Virus record (IMG/VR): IMGVR_UViG_3300009164_000315
Coordinates: 1-26,105 of that record
Strand: one strand, 5' to 3'
DNA: 26,105 nucleotides
Source: a virus
Shown here piece by piece: positions 1 to 7,779 of the stretch. How positions within the stretch are numbered: position 1 is the stretch's first letter; every line of letters begins with the position of its first letter. A program made the translations under genes and the position numbers. The notes under the pieces were generated by a model. The model searched no databases. It saw only the letters and a list, made by a program, of their open reading frames with translations, and was not told the origin of the DNA.

Positions 1-478
1 TATCATGTCTAAGTTCCAATGATTGAGTAAAGCCACGATTTTCTTTCTTGTACATTTCAAACATACGGCTGCCAGTCATTTTTGAATATTGCACATTGGC
101 AATACGATCACATAACTTTACAAATACTGCATATGGAGTTGACCTGATTACTCTATAGTAATTATGATTTGCGCGGTCTTCTCGTGTTTTACCTTTTTCG
201 TTTGAGCATGCATAAATAATATCTGCAGCCATTTCGCCAAGTTCTTGTTTAACATCATTGTAGGAAACGCGAGTATCTTCAATCAAGTCATGACCCCATG
301 CTCCAAGAATTATACTTGGAAAATCTGGCTTATAGGTAATTAAGTGTTGGAATTTGTTTGCAACCTCCACGACCATTCTTAAATGGAATTCGTAAGGCAA
401 GTACGTATCGTACATATGATTGGTATCCCTGTGTTGAGAGATGATCCAATCAATTTTTGGATTATCTTGAGCTTTCAT
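1..478 (-). CDS. HD-domain hydrolase, RelA/SpoT-MESH1-like (C-terminus cut by window edge)
   Basis: An open frame begins at ATG 478 and runs off the left edge after about 159 residues. It shows the HD metal-binding pattern of the RelA/SpoT hydrolase family: a histidine at H32 (EFHLRMV), H63-D64 in GHDLIEDT with the ED pair typical of ppGpp hydrolases, and D124 in VKLCDRIANV, which closely matches the family's KLADRxxN motif. No synthetase domain is visible in the part seen, so it resembles a stand-alone MESH1-type small alarmone hydrolase. In a phage it could remove (p)ppGpp or a related nucleotide such as NADPH; this substrate is inferred. A GTATATTAATATAAAG stretch just upstream may be its promoter. 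The family call is strong; the substrate is not shown. Confidence 0.8.
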   Translation of the reverse strand, partial: MKAQDNPKIDWIISQHRDTNHMYDTYLPYEFHLRMVVEVANKFQHLITYKPDFPSIILGAWGHDLIEDTRVSYNDVKQELGEMAADIIYACSNEKGKTREDRANHNYYRVIRSTPYAVFVKLCDRIANVQYSKMTGSRMFEMYKKENRGFTQSLELRHD

Positions 479-527
479 AATTAATTCTTTATATTAATAT
501 ACCCAAAGGTACATAATACTGAACTAA

Positions 528-1007
528 CTATTTAAAATTAAAGACTGTTTTATAATGGGCTTTCACCTTTACAAAAATATCATCAGCTTCTTTTTTGCTT
601 TCGTAAACTCGGATAAAAGAGTCCATTGCTTCAGCTAATGAAACTGTAAAATAGGTGCAAGTAGCAAAGGATCCTTCAAGAATTCGGTCCTCTAATACTT
701 CGTGTATGCAGTGTTCTGGTTTATTGGTTGAGGTAAAAATAATTCCAAAGACTGTGTCTCTGTCAATTTTATGGATTAGGAAATAATGAGGAACTCCAAC
801 TATTGCTAAATAGAGAAGATCGTATTTTCGGATTACTTTTACTTTTGATTTTTTACTAGCTCCAGTAAAATTTACAACTTTACCGTCTGCCTGTAATTGA
901 TTTTCCAATTGATGAGATAGTGACTGTAATTTTGGTGCAAGCTCTTTTGCACTCCAGTTTGGTTTTGTATTAATATCCTTGATTAAGGCGTCTACTTGTT
1001 GAATCAT
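528..1007 (-). CDS. Unknown 159-residue protein, weak resemblance to PemK/MazF-fold proteins
   Basis: This is a complete frame starting at ATG 1007 with an A/T-rich leader. Residues 1-45 look helical and linker-like. The middle, about 58-95, is a run of beta-type segments (KYDLLYLAIVGVPHYFLIHK, then DTVFGIIFTST) resembling the start of PemK/MazF-fold proteins, in which a short strand pair precedes a conserved Thr/Ser in the second strand. The C-terminal third is helical with alternating charges. The MazF resemblance is by eye and weak, and no antitoxin partner lies next to it. It sits between the HD hydrolase and a phosphoesterase in a same-strand run. Function unknown. Confidence 0.55.
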   Translation of the reverse strand: MIQQVDALIKDINTKPNWSAKELAPKLQSLSHQLENQLQADGKVVNFTGASKKSKVKVIRKYDLLYLAIVGVPHYFLIHKIDRDTVFGIIFTSTNKPEHCIHEVLEDRILEGSFATCTYFTVSLAEAMDSFIRVYESKKEADDIFVKVKAHYKTVFNFK

Positions 1008-1023
1008 TTGTTAATTTATAATA

Positions 1024-1680
1024 TTATTTTGCATCATCCTCATGATGGTCGTTTGGTAATTCAAGGCACCTGATTGGACGGTCCCTCATTATTTGTAAAA
1101 TTTCTTGTAAAGAATATGGCTCCAATAAATTACCATCCATTCCAACATCCATTGCTTTACCTGCATGTAACTTTAGGTCTGGCGGTAAATGCACATGCCC
1201 ATGCAATTGAATAACTCCACGGTTCATATCGTGCCAACTTGCAATTGGGTAATGGCATAGTACAAAAGTTTTACGAATGGTTTCTTTAGCTTCTGGATTT
1301 AAAATATTAAGTTCAAGCCTAAGATAATTATTAACTGACTTAAATAGTTTTTGAATACCGCCCTTGTCATTCTCGATGTGATGGTCGTGATTTCCAAGTA
1401 GTAGATGAATGTTCTTACAGGTAATCTTTTGCCTAAACCCTTCAATATTCTCGTATCCTCCAAATGACCAATCTCCTAGATGAAATAGAATATCGTCTTC
1501 CCTAACTGAATTATTAATATTATCAATAATAACCTCATTCATTTGTTCAAGCTCGTCAAAATCACGAGTCTTACTACCCTCTACCCAATTAGACGTACCT
1601 CTACAAATATTAGAGTGCATGTAATGAGTGTCTGATGTAAACCAGACACGCTGATGCGGTTCAATCGTTAATTTCATCAT
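1024..1680 (-). CDS. Calcineurin-like metallophosphoesterase
   Basis: The 218-residue product carries the ordered metal-ligand motifs of calcineurin-like phosphoesterases: SDTHYMHSNI near the N-terminus (D-x-H), HLGDWSFGG (GD), LLLGNHDHH (GNHD), then CHYPIASWH and LHGHVHLP (GHxH). These coordinate two metal ions for phosphomonoester or phosphodiester hydrolysis. The order and spacing match small stand-alone phage and bacterial phosphoesterases. Two adjacent Met codons at 1680 and 1677 could each be the start. The first overlaps the stop of the upstream gene as ATGA, suggesting coupled translation. The substrate cannot be read from the sequence; nucleic-acid ends or nucleotides are possibilities. 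A second, unrelated-looking phosphoesterase lies at 16279-16962. Confidence 0.9.
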   Translation of the reverse strand: MMKLTIEPHQRVWFTSDTHYMHSNICRGTSNWVEGSKTRDFDELEQMNEVIIDNINNSVREDDILFHLGDWSFGGYENIEGFRQKITCKNIHLLLGNHDHHIENDKGGIQKLFKSVNNYLRLELNILNPEAKETIRKTFVLCHYPIASWHDMNRGVIQLHGHVHLPPDLKLHAGKAMDVGMDGNLLEPYSLQEILQIMRDRPIRCLELPNDHHEDDAK

Positions 1681-1967
1681 GAGTTAATATCCTCCAAATT
1701 ATTTACTACAAGTTCCTTTAGCTTGGCAAAGGTCTTGTCAATTGACCGATCTTCCAGATGGCTTAGAATTGCCAAATGAATTCGTTTTTCTAATTTAATA
1801 ATCCTTGCAATTTTCCACCATGGACAAGCTAATAAGTCCAAACTAATACTTTCTATTTCATGAGAGCGCTTTTGATAATATTCAGTTGCGTCCATTAATT
1901 CCAGCATTATTTTAGAACGCAATTCTAATCTTGCCTCTAATATTGATATTTTTTCTTCTGGTGTCAT
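1677..1967 (-). CDS. Small unknown, helical
   Basis: This 96-residue product begins at ATG 1967 and its stop overlaps the start of the phosphoesterase gene (ATGA). It is predicted mostly helical, with a charged coiled-coil-like N-terminal half and a WWKIARIIKLEKRI segment in the middle. No enzymatic motif, cysteine pair or membrane segment is apparent. Tight packing with both neighbours (2 bases to the upstream gene) suggests one operon. I do not recognise the family. Confidence 0.65.
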   Translation of the reverse strand: MTPEEKISILEARLELRSKIMLELMDATEYYQKRSHEIESISLDLLACPWWKIARIIKLEKRIHLAILSHLEDRSIDKTFAKLKELVVNNLEDINS

Positions 1968-1968
1968 A

Positions 1969-2223
1969 TTAAATTCCGTTTTTTATACAGTACCTTAAAT
2001 ACAGTGCTTGTTGCCGAATTCCAAATTCTCGGGTTAATAAATTTGCTGGAGCATCTTCATGCACAACTAATGAAACGTATCCAGCCATGCGCTGTGAATT
2101 AAATTCTCGGGATCGACCTTGGATCATGCCGGTTTCCTGATCAGCAATTGCTTTTAATGCATTGGTTAATTCTTCAGCAGTCTCGCATGCATTAACCATT
2201 TCAAATTTATCTAAGTGTGTCAT
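1969..2223 (-). CDS. Small unknown protein
   Basis: This 84-residue product starts at ATG 2223 and fits between neighbours with 1-2 base gaps, which supports it as a real gene. It is acidic to neutral, with an N-terminal helix (CETAEELTNALKAIAD) and a C-terminal LTREFGIRQQALYLRYC segment that looks helical. There is no recognisable catalytic motif or transmembrane stretch. Function unknown. Confidence 0.6.
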   Translation of the reverse strand: MTHLDKFEMVNACETAEELTNALKAIADQETGMIQGRSREFNSQRMAGYVSLVVHEDAPANLLTREFGIRQQALYLRYCIKNGI

Positions 2224-2224
2224 A

Positions 2225-2485
2225 CTATTTAATTTTTAAACTTGAGTCTTTAGCTTCCCAGTCCTCAAAAGACCCCCAAGTTAAGTCATCTCCTCCAATA
2301 TTACCATAGGCAATATTAACTTTACCGGTGTCGTCCTTTGAAACTGCAACCATTACACAACCTTCACACAATACCGAAATATAATGACCGATTGGAAGTT
2401 GATTAGCAATTTTAGGAACATCAATTTCTGGTTCAAAATCTTCTCCCCATAATTCGTGAGCACATTTATTACAAAAGTCTGCCAT
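2225..2485 (-). CDS. Small zinc-ribbon-like protein
   Basis: The 86-residue product has two CxxC knuckles, C5-C8 (FCNKC) and C40-C43 (LCEGC), a spacing typical of small zinc-binding ribbons. Between and after them are beta-type segments (HYISVLCEG, VMVAVSKD, KVNIAYGN). The fold probably binds one Zn ion; the partner is unknown. A TATAAATA box at 2502-2509 lies 16 bases upstream of the ATG, inside the end of the transglycosylase gene, so the gene may have its own late promoter. Confidence 0.65.
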   Translation of the reverse strand: MADFCNKCAHELWGEDFEPEIDVPKIANQLPIGHYISVLCEGCVMVAVSKDDTGKVNIAYGNIGGDDLTWGSFEDWEAKDSSLKIK

Positions 2486-2500
2486 TTTATTTAATTTTTT

Positions 2501-3016
2501 TTATTTATAGTTTGAGTGTACAATTTCTAGTGCATATGAATTTATTAAAGGTCTTCCGGTATTATAACAACCCAATGCAAGTTCCCAACTACCGTATCGT
2601 TTTTTCAAATGTGCAAGCAGTTTCATTGAGGTCTCAACATTAAATTTCAGATCCGTCAATAATCTTTTTGCGGTAATCTTTTTGCCTGACTGCCAAATAA
2701 AGTTTGCAGTAGGCACCTGTACCTGCATTGCTCCGTGTGCAGCAGCCGACGAGGTTAGTGCTGGGTTATATGACCAATCAAATGCTCCATTGTATCCAGT
2801 TTCTTTATGAGCTACTCCATATGCAATATGAAATGGAATCTTGTACTTATCTGAATATTCCTTAAGGTGATCATACATTTGAACACAAGGTGGAGCACTT
2901 TCAATTGTTCGTGCTCCATCCGGTAGTCCAACAGTGGTTTCATTAATCTCATAAGTCCATATTGCTCCAAATAAGATTAAGCTACTTAATATCAATATGG
3001 TTTTTAATGAGGTCAT
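2501..3016 (-). CDS. Membrane-anchored lytic transglycosylase (SLT-type lysozyme-like)
   Basis: This 171-residue protein begins with a hydrophobic N-terminal segment (about residues 4-23, TILILSSLILFGAIW), a signal anchor or signal peptide. Residues 45-165 match the SLT/goose-lysozyme fold: HKETGY with the catalytic Glu, then AAHGAMQVQVPTA (the G-x-MQ motif) and LGCYNTG (equivalent of AYNxG). It should cleave peptidoglycan glycan strands in the periplasm, either locally during DNA entry or at lysis. The start codon shares one base with the stop of the upstream gene (TAATG), indicating coupled translation. The main endolysin is probably the GH19-type protein at 18583. Confidence 0.85.
   Translation of the reverse strand: MTSLKTILILSSLILFGAIWTYEINETTVGLPDGARTIESAPPCVQMYDHLKEYSDKYKIPFHIAYGVAHKETGYNGAFDWSYNPALTSSAAAHGAMQVQVPTANFIWQSGKKITAKRLLTDLKFNVETSMKLLAHLKKRYGSWELALGCYNTGRPLINSYALEIVHSNYK
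2502..2509 (-). promoter_or_regulatory. Late-promoter-like box TATAAATA
   Basis: Exact T4 late consensus, 16 bases upstream of the ATG at 2485, embedded in the final codons of the transglycosylase gene. Confidence 0.5.
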
Positions 3017-3351
3017 TATTTTGTAGTTACTGGAACTGCTTGTTTATAAATACGATTTGCATAGAGATTAAAAATAACAATCCCTACTGAATCTTGATAA
3101 ATTGAATAGATTCCAGTCTTTCGGTCAATTACCAATAATTCATTACGTTCGTTAATTGCAACAGATGTTGTGGTTAACGGTTTAATACTATCCCATTGAG
3201 ATTTTCCAACCTTGTTTGTCATTACCCAATAGTAATAGCCAATAAAGAAACCGGCTAACATTGCAATGGCAACAATAATTAGGTTACCAAGTTTTTTGCC
3301 AAACACTCCTAGCTTCTTTAGAAATGCATCAATTAATTCTTTTTTGTTCAT
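3016..3351 (-). CDS. Small membrane protein
   Basis: This 111-residue product has a positively charged N-terminus, then one strong transmembrane segment (about residues 21-44, LIIVAIAMLAGFFIGYYYW), followed by a soluble, beta-looking C-terminal domain. Its stop overlaps the start of the transglycosylase (TAATG), so the two are likely made together. The transglycosylase's own N-terminal anchor would place both at the inner membrane with domains in the periplasm. The family is not recognised. A role in helping or restraining the cell-wall enzyme is inference from position only. Confidence 0.65.
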   Translation of the reverse strand: MNKKELIDAFLKKLGVFGKKLGNLIIVAIAMLAGFFIGYYYWVMTNKVGKSQWDSIKPLTTTSVAINERNELLVIDRKTGIYSIYQDSVGIVIFNLYANRIYKQAVPVTTK

Positions 3352-3392
3352 AGCTTTATTTTTTATGATTTTAAATAATATACCACTTTAAT

Positions 3393-3812
3393 TTATAATT
3401 TTACTTCAAATCGATCTCGCATTTCTTGCACCCTTTCCTCAGGTACTCCATGTTGATTAATTCCGCCATGGCGGTTCTCAACAATTAGGGAGACTACTGT
3501 ATACCCAAATTCTTTGGCTAAGTCTACATAGGCTTGCATTTCCCATTCACGAGTAAATGTATTTGATACAATTATTTCTGGATAATACTGACCGTTGGTT
3601 TGAATATTTTCTTCCATTGCAGTTTGTACACCAAGCCTACACCATTCATGGGCCTCTTTTAATTTAGCTCCATCAAACTTATAACCTCCATCTGGCGTAT
3701 CAAAGAATTTATCAGCTTCAAAAATTACACCGCTATTCCATACAAAATTTGCGAACGAGCTTTTGCCTGCTCCAGGAACTCCACGTAGGAGTACTAATAC
3801 TTTACCATGCAT
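3393..3812 (-). CDS. P-loop NTPase, polynucleotide-kinase/N4BP2-like
   Basis: The 139-residue protein opens with VLVLLRGVPGAGKSSFA, a Walker A motif (GVPGAGKSS, about residues 11-19), followed by FEADKFF, the acidic D that in small kinases contacts the substrate, and a later IIVSNTFTREWEM strand (N/D-T-x-T type) common in AAA_33/N4BP2-like kinases. Length and order fit a compact nucleic-acid or small-molecule kinase. T4-type phages use polynucleotide kinases for RNA repair, but no ligase is seen nearby, so the substrate is uncertain. Confidence 0.75.
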   Translation of the reverse strand: MHGKVLVLLRGVPGAGKSSFANFVWNSGVIFEADKFFDTPDGGYKFDGAKLKEAHEWCRLGVQTAMEENIQTNGQYYPEIIVSNTFTREWEMQAYVDLAKEFGYTVVSLIVENRHGGINQHGVPEERVQEMRDRFEVKL

Positions 3813-3818
3813 ATATTA

Positions 3819-4490
3819 TTATTTAGATTTTTTAGATTTTACAATCTCATCAATGATTCCGTATTTTACGGCCTCTTCTGCATTTAACCAAAAGTCTCTG
3901 GTTGCATCCTTCTTTACTTGATCAGGTTTTTTACCGCAGTATTTACCTAATAATACAAATAGTTCATGATTAACTTTTTGCCATTCAGCCCAGTCAACTT
4001 CAGCGTCTTGGATATTTCCGCTAAATCCACCAGAAGATTGATGTAACATTGTGGTTGAGTGCTTTAGGGAACTACGCTTACCCTTTGTGCCAGCACCCAA
4101 GAGAATAGATCCCATTGATGCAGCCATTCCAGTATTTACTGTTCGGATATCGGCTTTAATATAATCCATTACGTCTACCATTGAAAGTCCAGACTTAACT
4201 GATCCGCCTGGAGAATCAATATGCATTGTAATATCAGTACCATCAACTGAATCTAGGAACATTAACTGAGCCTGCACAATAGTTGACATATAATCATTTA
4301 CTGGACCAGCAACCCAAAGAATACGGTCCCTCATTAATCTGGAAAAAATATCCATTTGAGTAACCCGTAACTCGCGTTCTTCTAAGATATAAGGAGTCAT
4401 TGATGACTCAACTTGTTTACTGTAATAATCTAATTTCAATGAGGACACCCCGTGCTCGCTCATTGCATACTTTTGGAATTCATTCATCAT
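3819..4490 (-). CDS. clpP: ClpP-type serine protease
   Basis: The 223-residue product has the full ClpP signature: a glycine-rich turn in HIDSPGGSVKSG, the nucleophile Ser in GMAASMGSILL, the His in STTMLHQSSGG and the catalytic Asp in ATRDFWLNAEEAVKYGIID. This is the usual triad order and spacing, and the length is that of cellular ClpP. Phage ClpP-like proteins can act in capsid maturation or in general protein turnover; which applies here is not visible. No major capsid or portal gene is next to it, and adhesin-like genes follow downstream. Start at 4490 or at the next Met (4487). Confidence 0.9.
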   Translation of the reverse strand: MMNEFQKYAMSEHGVSSLKLDYYSKQVESSMTPYILEERELRVTQMDIFSRLMRDRILWVAGPVNDYMSTIVQAQLMFLDSVDGTDITMHIDSPGGSVKSGLSMVDVMDYIKADIRTVNTGMAASMGSILLGAGTKGKRSSLKHSTTMLHQSSGGFSGNIQDAEVDWAEWQKVNHELFVLLGKYCGKKPDQVKKDATRDFWLNAEEAVKYGIIDEIVKSKKSK

Positions 4491-4509
4491 GGTATTAATA
4501 TACCAAGAA

Positions 4510-5673
4510 TTACAGACCGTAGGTTGATTTAGTTGCGTTAAAATTAGTCAACACGTTGTTGCCAGTTAATGCCGTATTGTAGATTTGCATTCCACCAAAT
4601 CTCATGTTAGCATACGAGCCATCTCCAAGCTTTGTAAGATCCTCTGAAGCTACTGCATAGTGCAGTCCTACGCCGCCTCCGTTGTTATAAGGAGTTTGTC
4701 TGGTTATTGTACCGGAAGTTACAGCCAATGAACCATTAACATATCCTCTTAAATTTGTTCCGTCATAAGTGAACCCAACATAATACCAGTTATTTAAAGG
4801 CGTTGAAATAGATGATGATAAGTTTTGTACAACACCGCTCCAAACAGAAAATTTAATTGTTCCAGCAACCATTTCGATTTGAGAATCATGCCATAAGTCA
4901 TTTGCCGTTGCCTGTCCTAATTCTGCTACGATAACACCATTATCCATAGGATATACCCAAACAAATATTGATAATAAGGTTGACGTATTTGCTGGTGATA
5001 ATTTAGAATTTAATGAGGTGTTAGTAACAAAGTATTGATTGCTTCCGTTAAATGTTAAGTAGCCACCTCCAGAAGAAGTATACGTTGGGCTATTAACTGT
5101 TGTTGCATTGGAATTTCCCTGTAAGTCAGTTATTGTAGTTCCACTGCCTGAGTATGAGGCCGGCTTACTAATATCATAATTTAAAATAAGGCCAGAGGTT
5201 ATTATAGTTGGCGCTGCCGTAGTCGTTGTCGTAGTTGGCGCAGCAGTTGTTGTGGTTGTAGTGGTGGCAGCAACCGTTGTTGTGGTAGTAGTTGCTGGCA
5301 AAGTCCAGTTTGTATAGTAATTGTTTGCACCTAACCATACATTAGCAGCAGAGGCAGTTGCTAAATCAGCAGCTCCACCGAATGTCCGTTTAACATAATT
5401 GGCTAATGAAAGAAATTCAGAATCACTTAAGGAATTGGTTCTCCAAAATTGAACATTTCCTACTGATCCAATTGGAGTTGACTGATTTTCTAGAGCAACT
5501 GGTGCACCAATCACATAGCCAGTTGATTCGTCTGGCCCCATCCACCAAGTTAATCCGCCTGGATTAGCTGAATAGTTTTGAGCAGAGGTTCCTATTGCAA
5601 TATCTCCAAGATTGGTTACCCCTGAAATTGCAGTATGTGATGGATTTCTAGAAAATGGTTTTGTACTAGCCAT
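4510..5673 (-). CDS. Phage surface protein with LamG/concanavalin-like domain
   Basis: This 387-residue protein has three parts. Residues 1-125 form a module shared with the downstream gene, including NPGGLTWWMGP and a LANYVKRxxGG segment. Residues about 128-157 are a Thr/Ala/Pro-rich linker made of repeated T-runs and AAP units. Residues about 160-387 look like a LamG/laminin-G-type jelly roll (GLILNYDISKPASY, YLTFNGSNQYF, NWYYVGFTYDGTNLRGYVNG), a fold that often binds glycans. It is probably a virion surface or tail-fibre-associated adhesin; location and ligand are inferred. No late-promoter box is found directly upstream, so it may be read through from the gene at 5689-6558. Confidence 0.75.
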   Translation of the reverse strand: MASTKPFSRNPSHTAISGVTNLGDIAIGTSAQNYSANPGGLTWWMGPDESTGYVIGAPVALENQSTPIGSVGNVQFWRTNSLSDSEFLSLANYVKRTFGGAADLATASAANVWLGANNYYTNWTLPATTTTTTVAATTTTTTTAAPTTTTTTAAPTIITSGLILNYDISKPASYSGSGTTITDLQGNSNATTVNSPTYTSSGGGYLTFNGSNQYFVTNTSLNSKLSPANTSTLLSIFVWVYPMDNGVIVAELGQATANDLWHDSQIEMVAGTIKFSVWSGVVQNLSSSISTPLNNWYYVGFTYDGTNLRGYVNGSLAVTSGTITRQTPYNNGGGVGLHYAVASEDLTKLGDGSYANMRFGGMQIYNTALTGNNVLTNFNATKSTYGL

Positions 5674-5688
5674 TATAATATTTTATTT

Positions 5689-6558
5689 TTAAAAATTGTT
5701 TGTTGTTGAATTATAGAAAACTAATCCAGTAACATTAGTTGTTTTTGTAATAGTCGGGGTTGAATAGTTAAACGTTAAAACATCTCCGCCACTTAGTTCT
5801 CCAAACTGTATTCTAATTGGATAATAAACTCCAGCAGTTAATGTAATTGATCCCGATTTTTCAGTTGTTCCATGCAATCCACCATTATTAACCGTTGCAT
5901 TGGCTGTCGTAAAACCAGTTTGAGCCGTTGCACCAATCCACATATACGAAGCATCATCACTTGAGGTAAAGAATGTATAAGTTTCAGAAGTAGTTGGTTT
6001 AAAATAACCTAACCATTGGCAACTAAATGAAGATCCGTCATCAGTTCCAGGTTCTGATATTGTAGTTGTTTGAACTGACGTAATTGGATTTGCACCAAAT
6101 GCTTGTGGTGTTGCGGTTGCAAAGAAACTTACATTATCTGCAAAATATCCACTATATGTTGTTTTATATAAACCTGCAATATATGGTTGAACCCATGAAG
6201 TCCAATAACCATTATCATTTAACCAAGTAAGAGCGGCTGATGCGCTTGCTAGATTAGGCAATCCGCCTAGATCTCTTTTAATATAATTAGCCAGTTCCAA
6301 AAATGATTGATCAGTTTTAGCAGTACTTCTAGCAAATCGAACTGTTCCAATTGCACCCATTTGAGTTGGTTGATTTCCAGCAGGTACCGGTCTGCAAATT
6401 AGGTAACCGGTTGTATCTTCTGGCCCCATCCACCAAGTTAACCCACCTGGATTAGCGCCATAGTGCTGGTCAGTTGTTCCTATTGATAAATTAACTAAAT
6501 TTGTTGTTCCAGCAATAGTAGACTGACTTGGATTATATGCAAATGGGGTAGTACTCAT
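5689..6558 (-). CDS. Phage surface protein with PA14/GLEYA-like domain
   Basis: Residues 1-125 of this 289-residue protein are clearly related to the start of the neighbour at 4510-5673 (both have NPGGLTWWMGP and LANYxKRxxGG). The remainder (about 130-289) resembles a PA14/GLEYA carbohydrate-binding beta-barrel: YSGYFADNVSFF, then WLGYFKPTTSETYTFFTSSD, ASYMWIG and VYYPIRIQFGE. In PA14 domains a strand of this type plus the SDD turn helps bind Ca and sugar. This suggests two alternative receptor- or surface-binding tips on one base module. A GATAAATA late box lies 21 bases upstream of the ATG, after a terminator. Confidence 0.75.
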   Translation of the reverse strand: MSTTPFAYNPSQSTIAGTTNLVNLSIGTTDQHYGANPGGLTWWMGPEDTTGYLICRPVPAGNQPTQMGAIGTVRFARSTAKTDQSFLELANYIKRDLGGLPNLASASAALTWLNDNGYWTSWVQPYIAGLYKTTYSGYFADNVSFFATATPQAFGANPITSVQTTTISEPGTDDGSSFSCQWLGYFKPTTSETYTFFTSSDDASYMWIGATAQTGFTTANATVNNGGLHGTTEKSGSITLTAGVYYPIRIQFGELSGGDVLTFNYSTPTITKTTNVTGLVFYNSTTNNF

Positions 6559-6579
6559 CCTATTTTAATTACTTTATTC

Positions 6580-6587
6580 TATTTATC
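6580..6587 (-). promoter_or_regulatory. Late-promoter-like box GATAAATA
   Basis: One mismatch to TATAAATA, 21 bases upstream of the PA14-domain gene start at 6558, just past the terminator at 6594-6621. Confidence 0.5.
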
Positions 6588-6593
6588 TCACAT

Positions 6594-6621
6594 AAAAAAA
6601 CCGGTCCAGGTGAACCGGTTT
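6594..6621 (-). terminator. Rho-independent terminator
   Basis: AAACCGGT (6598-6605) and ACCGGTTT (6614-6621), loop 8 bases. On the minus strand the stem ends in a T-run (TTTTTTTATG). It closes the unit of the coiled-coil gene at 6643. Confidence 0.85.
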
Positions 6622-6642
6622 AATATATAAAGTTTAACTTAA

Positions 6643-7032
6643 TTATAATTGGTCATCGTGTCCAGCAAAGAACCACAGAATTGAACGAATATTACGTTGT
6701 TCATTACTTAATGCTTCAACTTCAATTTTCTTTTCTTGATTGATCCGGTTTAAATCCGCATGTTCATTACGAAGTTCAATTAGTTCAGAGTTAAATTGAG
6801 TACGCTCAATTAATTCAGCTTCACGAGCTTCCGCATTTGAATAAACTTTTTTACCGTTTGCATCAACTTCAGAATTGATGGCAGTTTTAATCTTTGATTC
6901 AATACTAGAGATTGATTCGCTAATTCGATTAGACTCATTAGTGAGACTTAATATCTCTACTTGGAGTTCTTGGATCTGCTTTGGCAATTGCATTAAACGC
7001 TCTGCCGTGTTTGATAATGTTGTACGTGTCAT
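6643..7032 (-). CDS. Coiled-coil protein of unknown function
   Basis: The 129-residue product is a nearly continuous heptad-rich helix (about residues 8-110, rich in L, I, E, N and S), such as IQELQVEILSLTNESNRI, ending in a short hydrophobic tail (SILWFFAGHDD). It could be a structural rod, chaperone or scaffold; nothing in the motif content decides. A GTATAATA box lies 18 bases upstream of the start and a strong terminator follows the stop, so it appears to be a single-gene transcription unit. Confidence 0.65.
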   Translation of the reverse strand: MTRTTLSNTAERLMQLPKQIQELQVEILSLTNESNRISESISSIESKIKTAINSEVDANGKKVYSNAEAREAELIERTQFNSELIELRNEHADLNRINQEKKIEVEALSNEQRNIRSILWFFAGHDDQL

Positions 7033-7050
7033 GTTATTATTATTTAGGGT

Positions 7051-7058
7051 TATTATAC
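7051..7058 (-). promoter_or_regulatory. Candidate GTATAATA promoter element
   Basis: GTATAATA on the minus strand 18 bases upstream of the ATG at 7032. Confidence 0.35.
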
Positions 7059-7094
7059 CAATAGTGGCCTAAAAAAAGTTTGAGTCAGTAACGA

Positions 7095-7724
7095 TTATTT
7101 TCGACCGAATTTCCAACCATTAGGTATGGATTCTCCACTTTTGATTTTGATACAAATATCGCCGTTTGTTATCCAACGTGTACCGAATTGAGAATTTTTT
7201 TCGCCTATGTAATTTTTACCAAGTTCGCTCAGTTTTAATTTAGTTTCAGCTGTGTGATTTTTCCCGGAGAACCGGCTGGAGTTATTCAACAAACCTTTAC
7301 TGTGAAGAGTTTTCATTGTTTCTCTAGCTGTATTTGATACTCGATGTTTGTATAAATCATCAAATTTCATTCGGCTTGAATGACCGTTGCCTCCAGCAAT
7401 AGAGCATTTTTTGAGGTGATCTTCGTTAACGAATCCGCCGCCTCCGCCTAGTTGTAAGTTCATGCATAGAGGATCTGATACCAAAGATTCGTTAACCAAT
7501 TCGGCTTCTCTGGTTTTTAGAGAACTTCGATCAAGAAACCATTCTAAGATTTCAATCGAATGGTTTTTCTTTCCGTACTTATTTAAGGATCTCTTCAGAA
7601 CCTTACCGCTACCGAAATACCCGTCATCTAAATTAGAAGTCGAATGCATTCCGATATAGTATTTTCCAGTTACATTACATATTATTTTATAGATGTAATG
7701 ATGTGTGTGTTGTTTTCTTGGCAT
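7095..7724 (-). CDS. GIY-YIG homing endonuclease (Seg-like)
   Basis: This 209-residue protein has the GIY-YIG fold at the N-terminus: HHYIYKII (GIY-type strand) and KYYIGMHS (YIG-type strand), followed by the HSIEILEWF and TREAELVNE helices and a Gly-rich GGGGGF loop. Residues about 145-185 carry NUMOD3-like DNA-binding repeats (HTAETKLKLSELGK, then IGEKNSQFGTRW). This is the build of free-standing phage homing enzymes such as T4 Seg proteins. It sits at the 3' edge of the tRNA array, a common place for such genes. A GATAAATA late box lies 20 bases upstream. No intron is associated with it here. Confidence 0.9.
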   Translation of the reverse strand: MPRKQHTHHYIYKIICNVTGKYYIGMHSTSNLDDGYFGSGKVLKRSLNKYGKKNHSIEILEWFLDRSSLKTREAELVNESLVSDPLCMNLQLGGGGGFVNEDHLKKCSIAGGNGHSSRMKFDDLYKHRVSNTARETMKTLHSKGLLNNSSRFSGKNHTAETKLKLSELGKNYIGEKNSQFGTRWITNGDICIKIKSGESIPNGWKFGRK

Positions 7725-7744
7725 TTTTGTCCTAGTCTTTTGAT

Positions 7745-7752
7745 TATTTATC
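7745..7752 (-). promoter_or_regulatory. Late-promoter-like box GATAAATA
   Basis: 20 bases upstream of the homing endonuclease ATG at 7724. Confidence 0.5.
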
Positions 7753-7779
7753 TAAGACCAGGTACAAAAATACCTGAAG

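Noticed and set aside
528-1007. Toxin-antitoxin call (MazF-like)
   Set aside because: Only a vague strand pattern and no antitoxin gene beside it, so it was left as unknown.
5217-5300. Low-complexity repeat, considered as a CRISPR or a diversity-generating template repeat
   Set aside because: It encodes the Thr/Ala/Pro linker in frame; there are no spaced direct repeats, no reverse transcriptase and no template/variable pair in the window.
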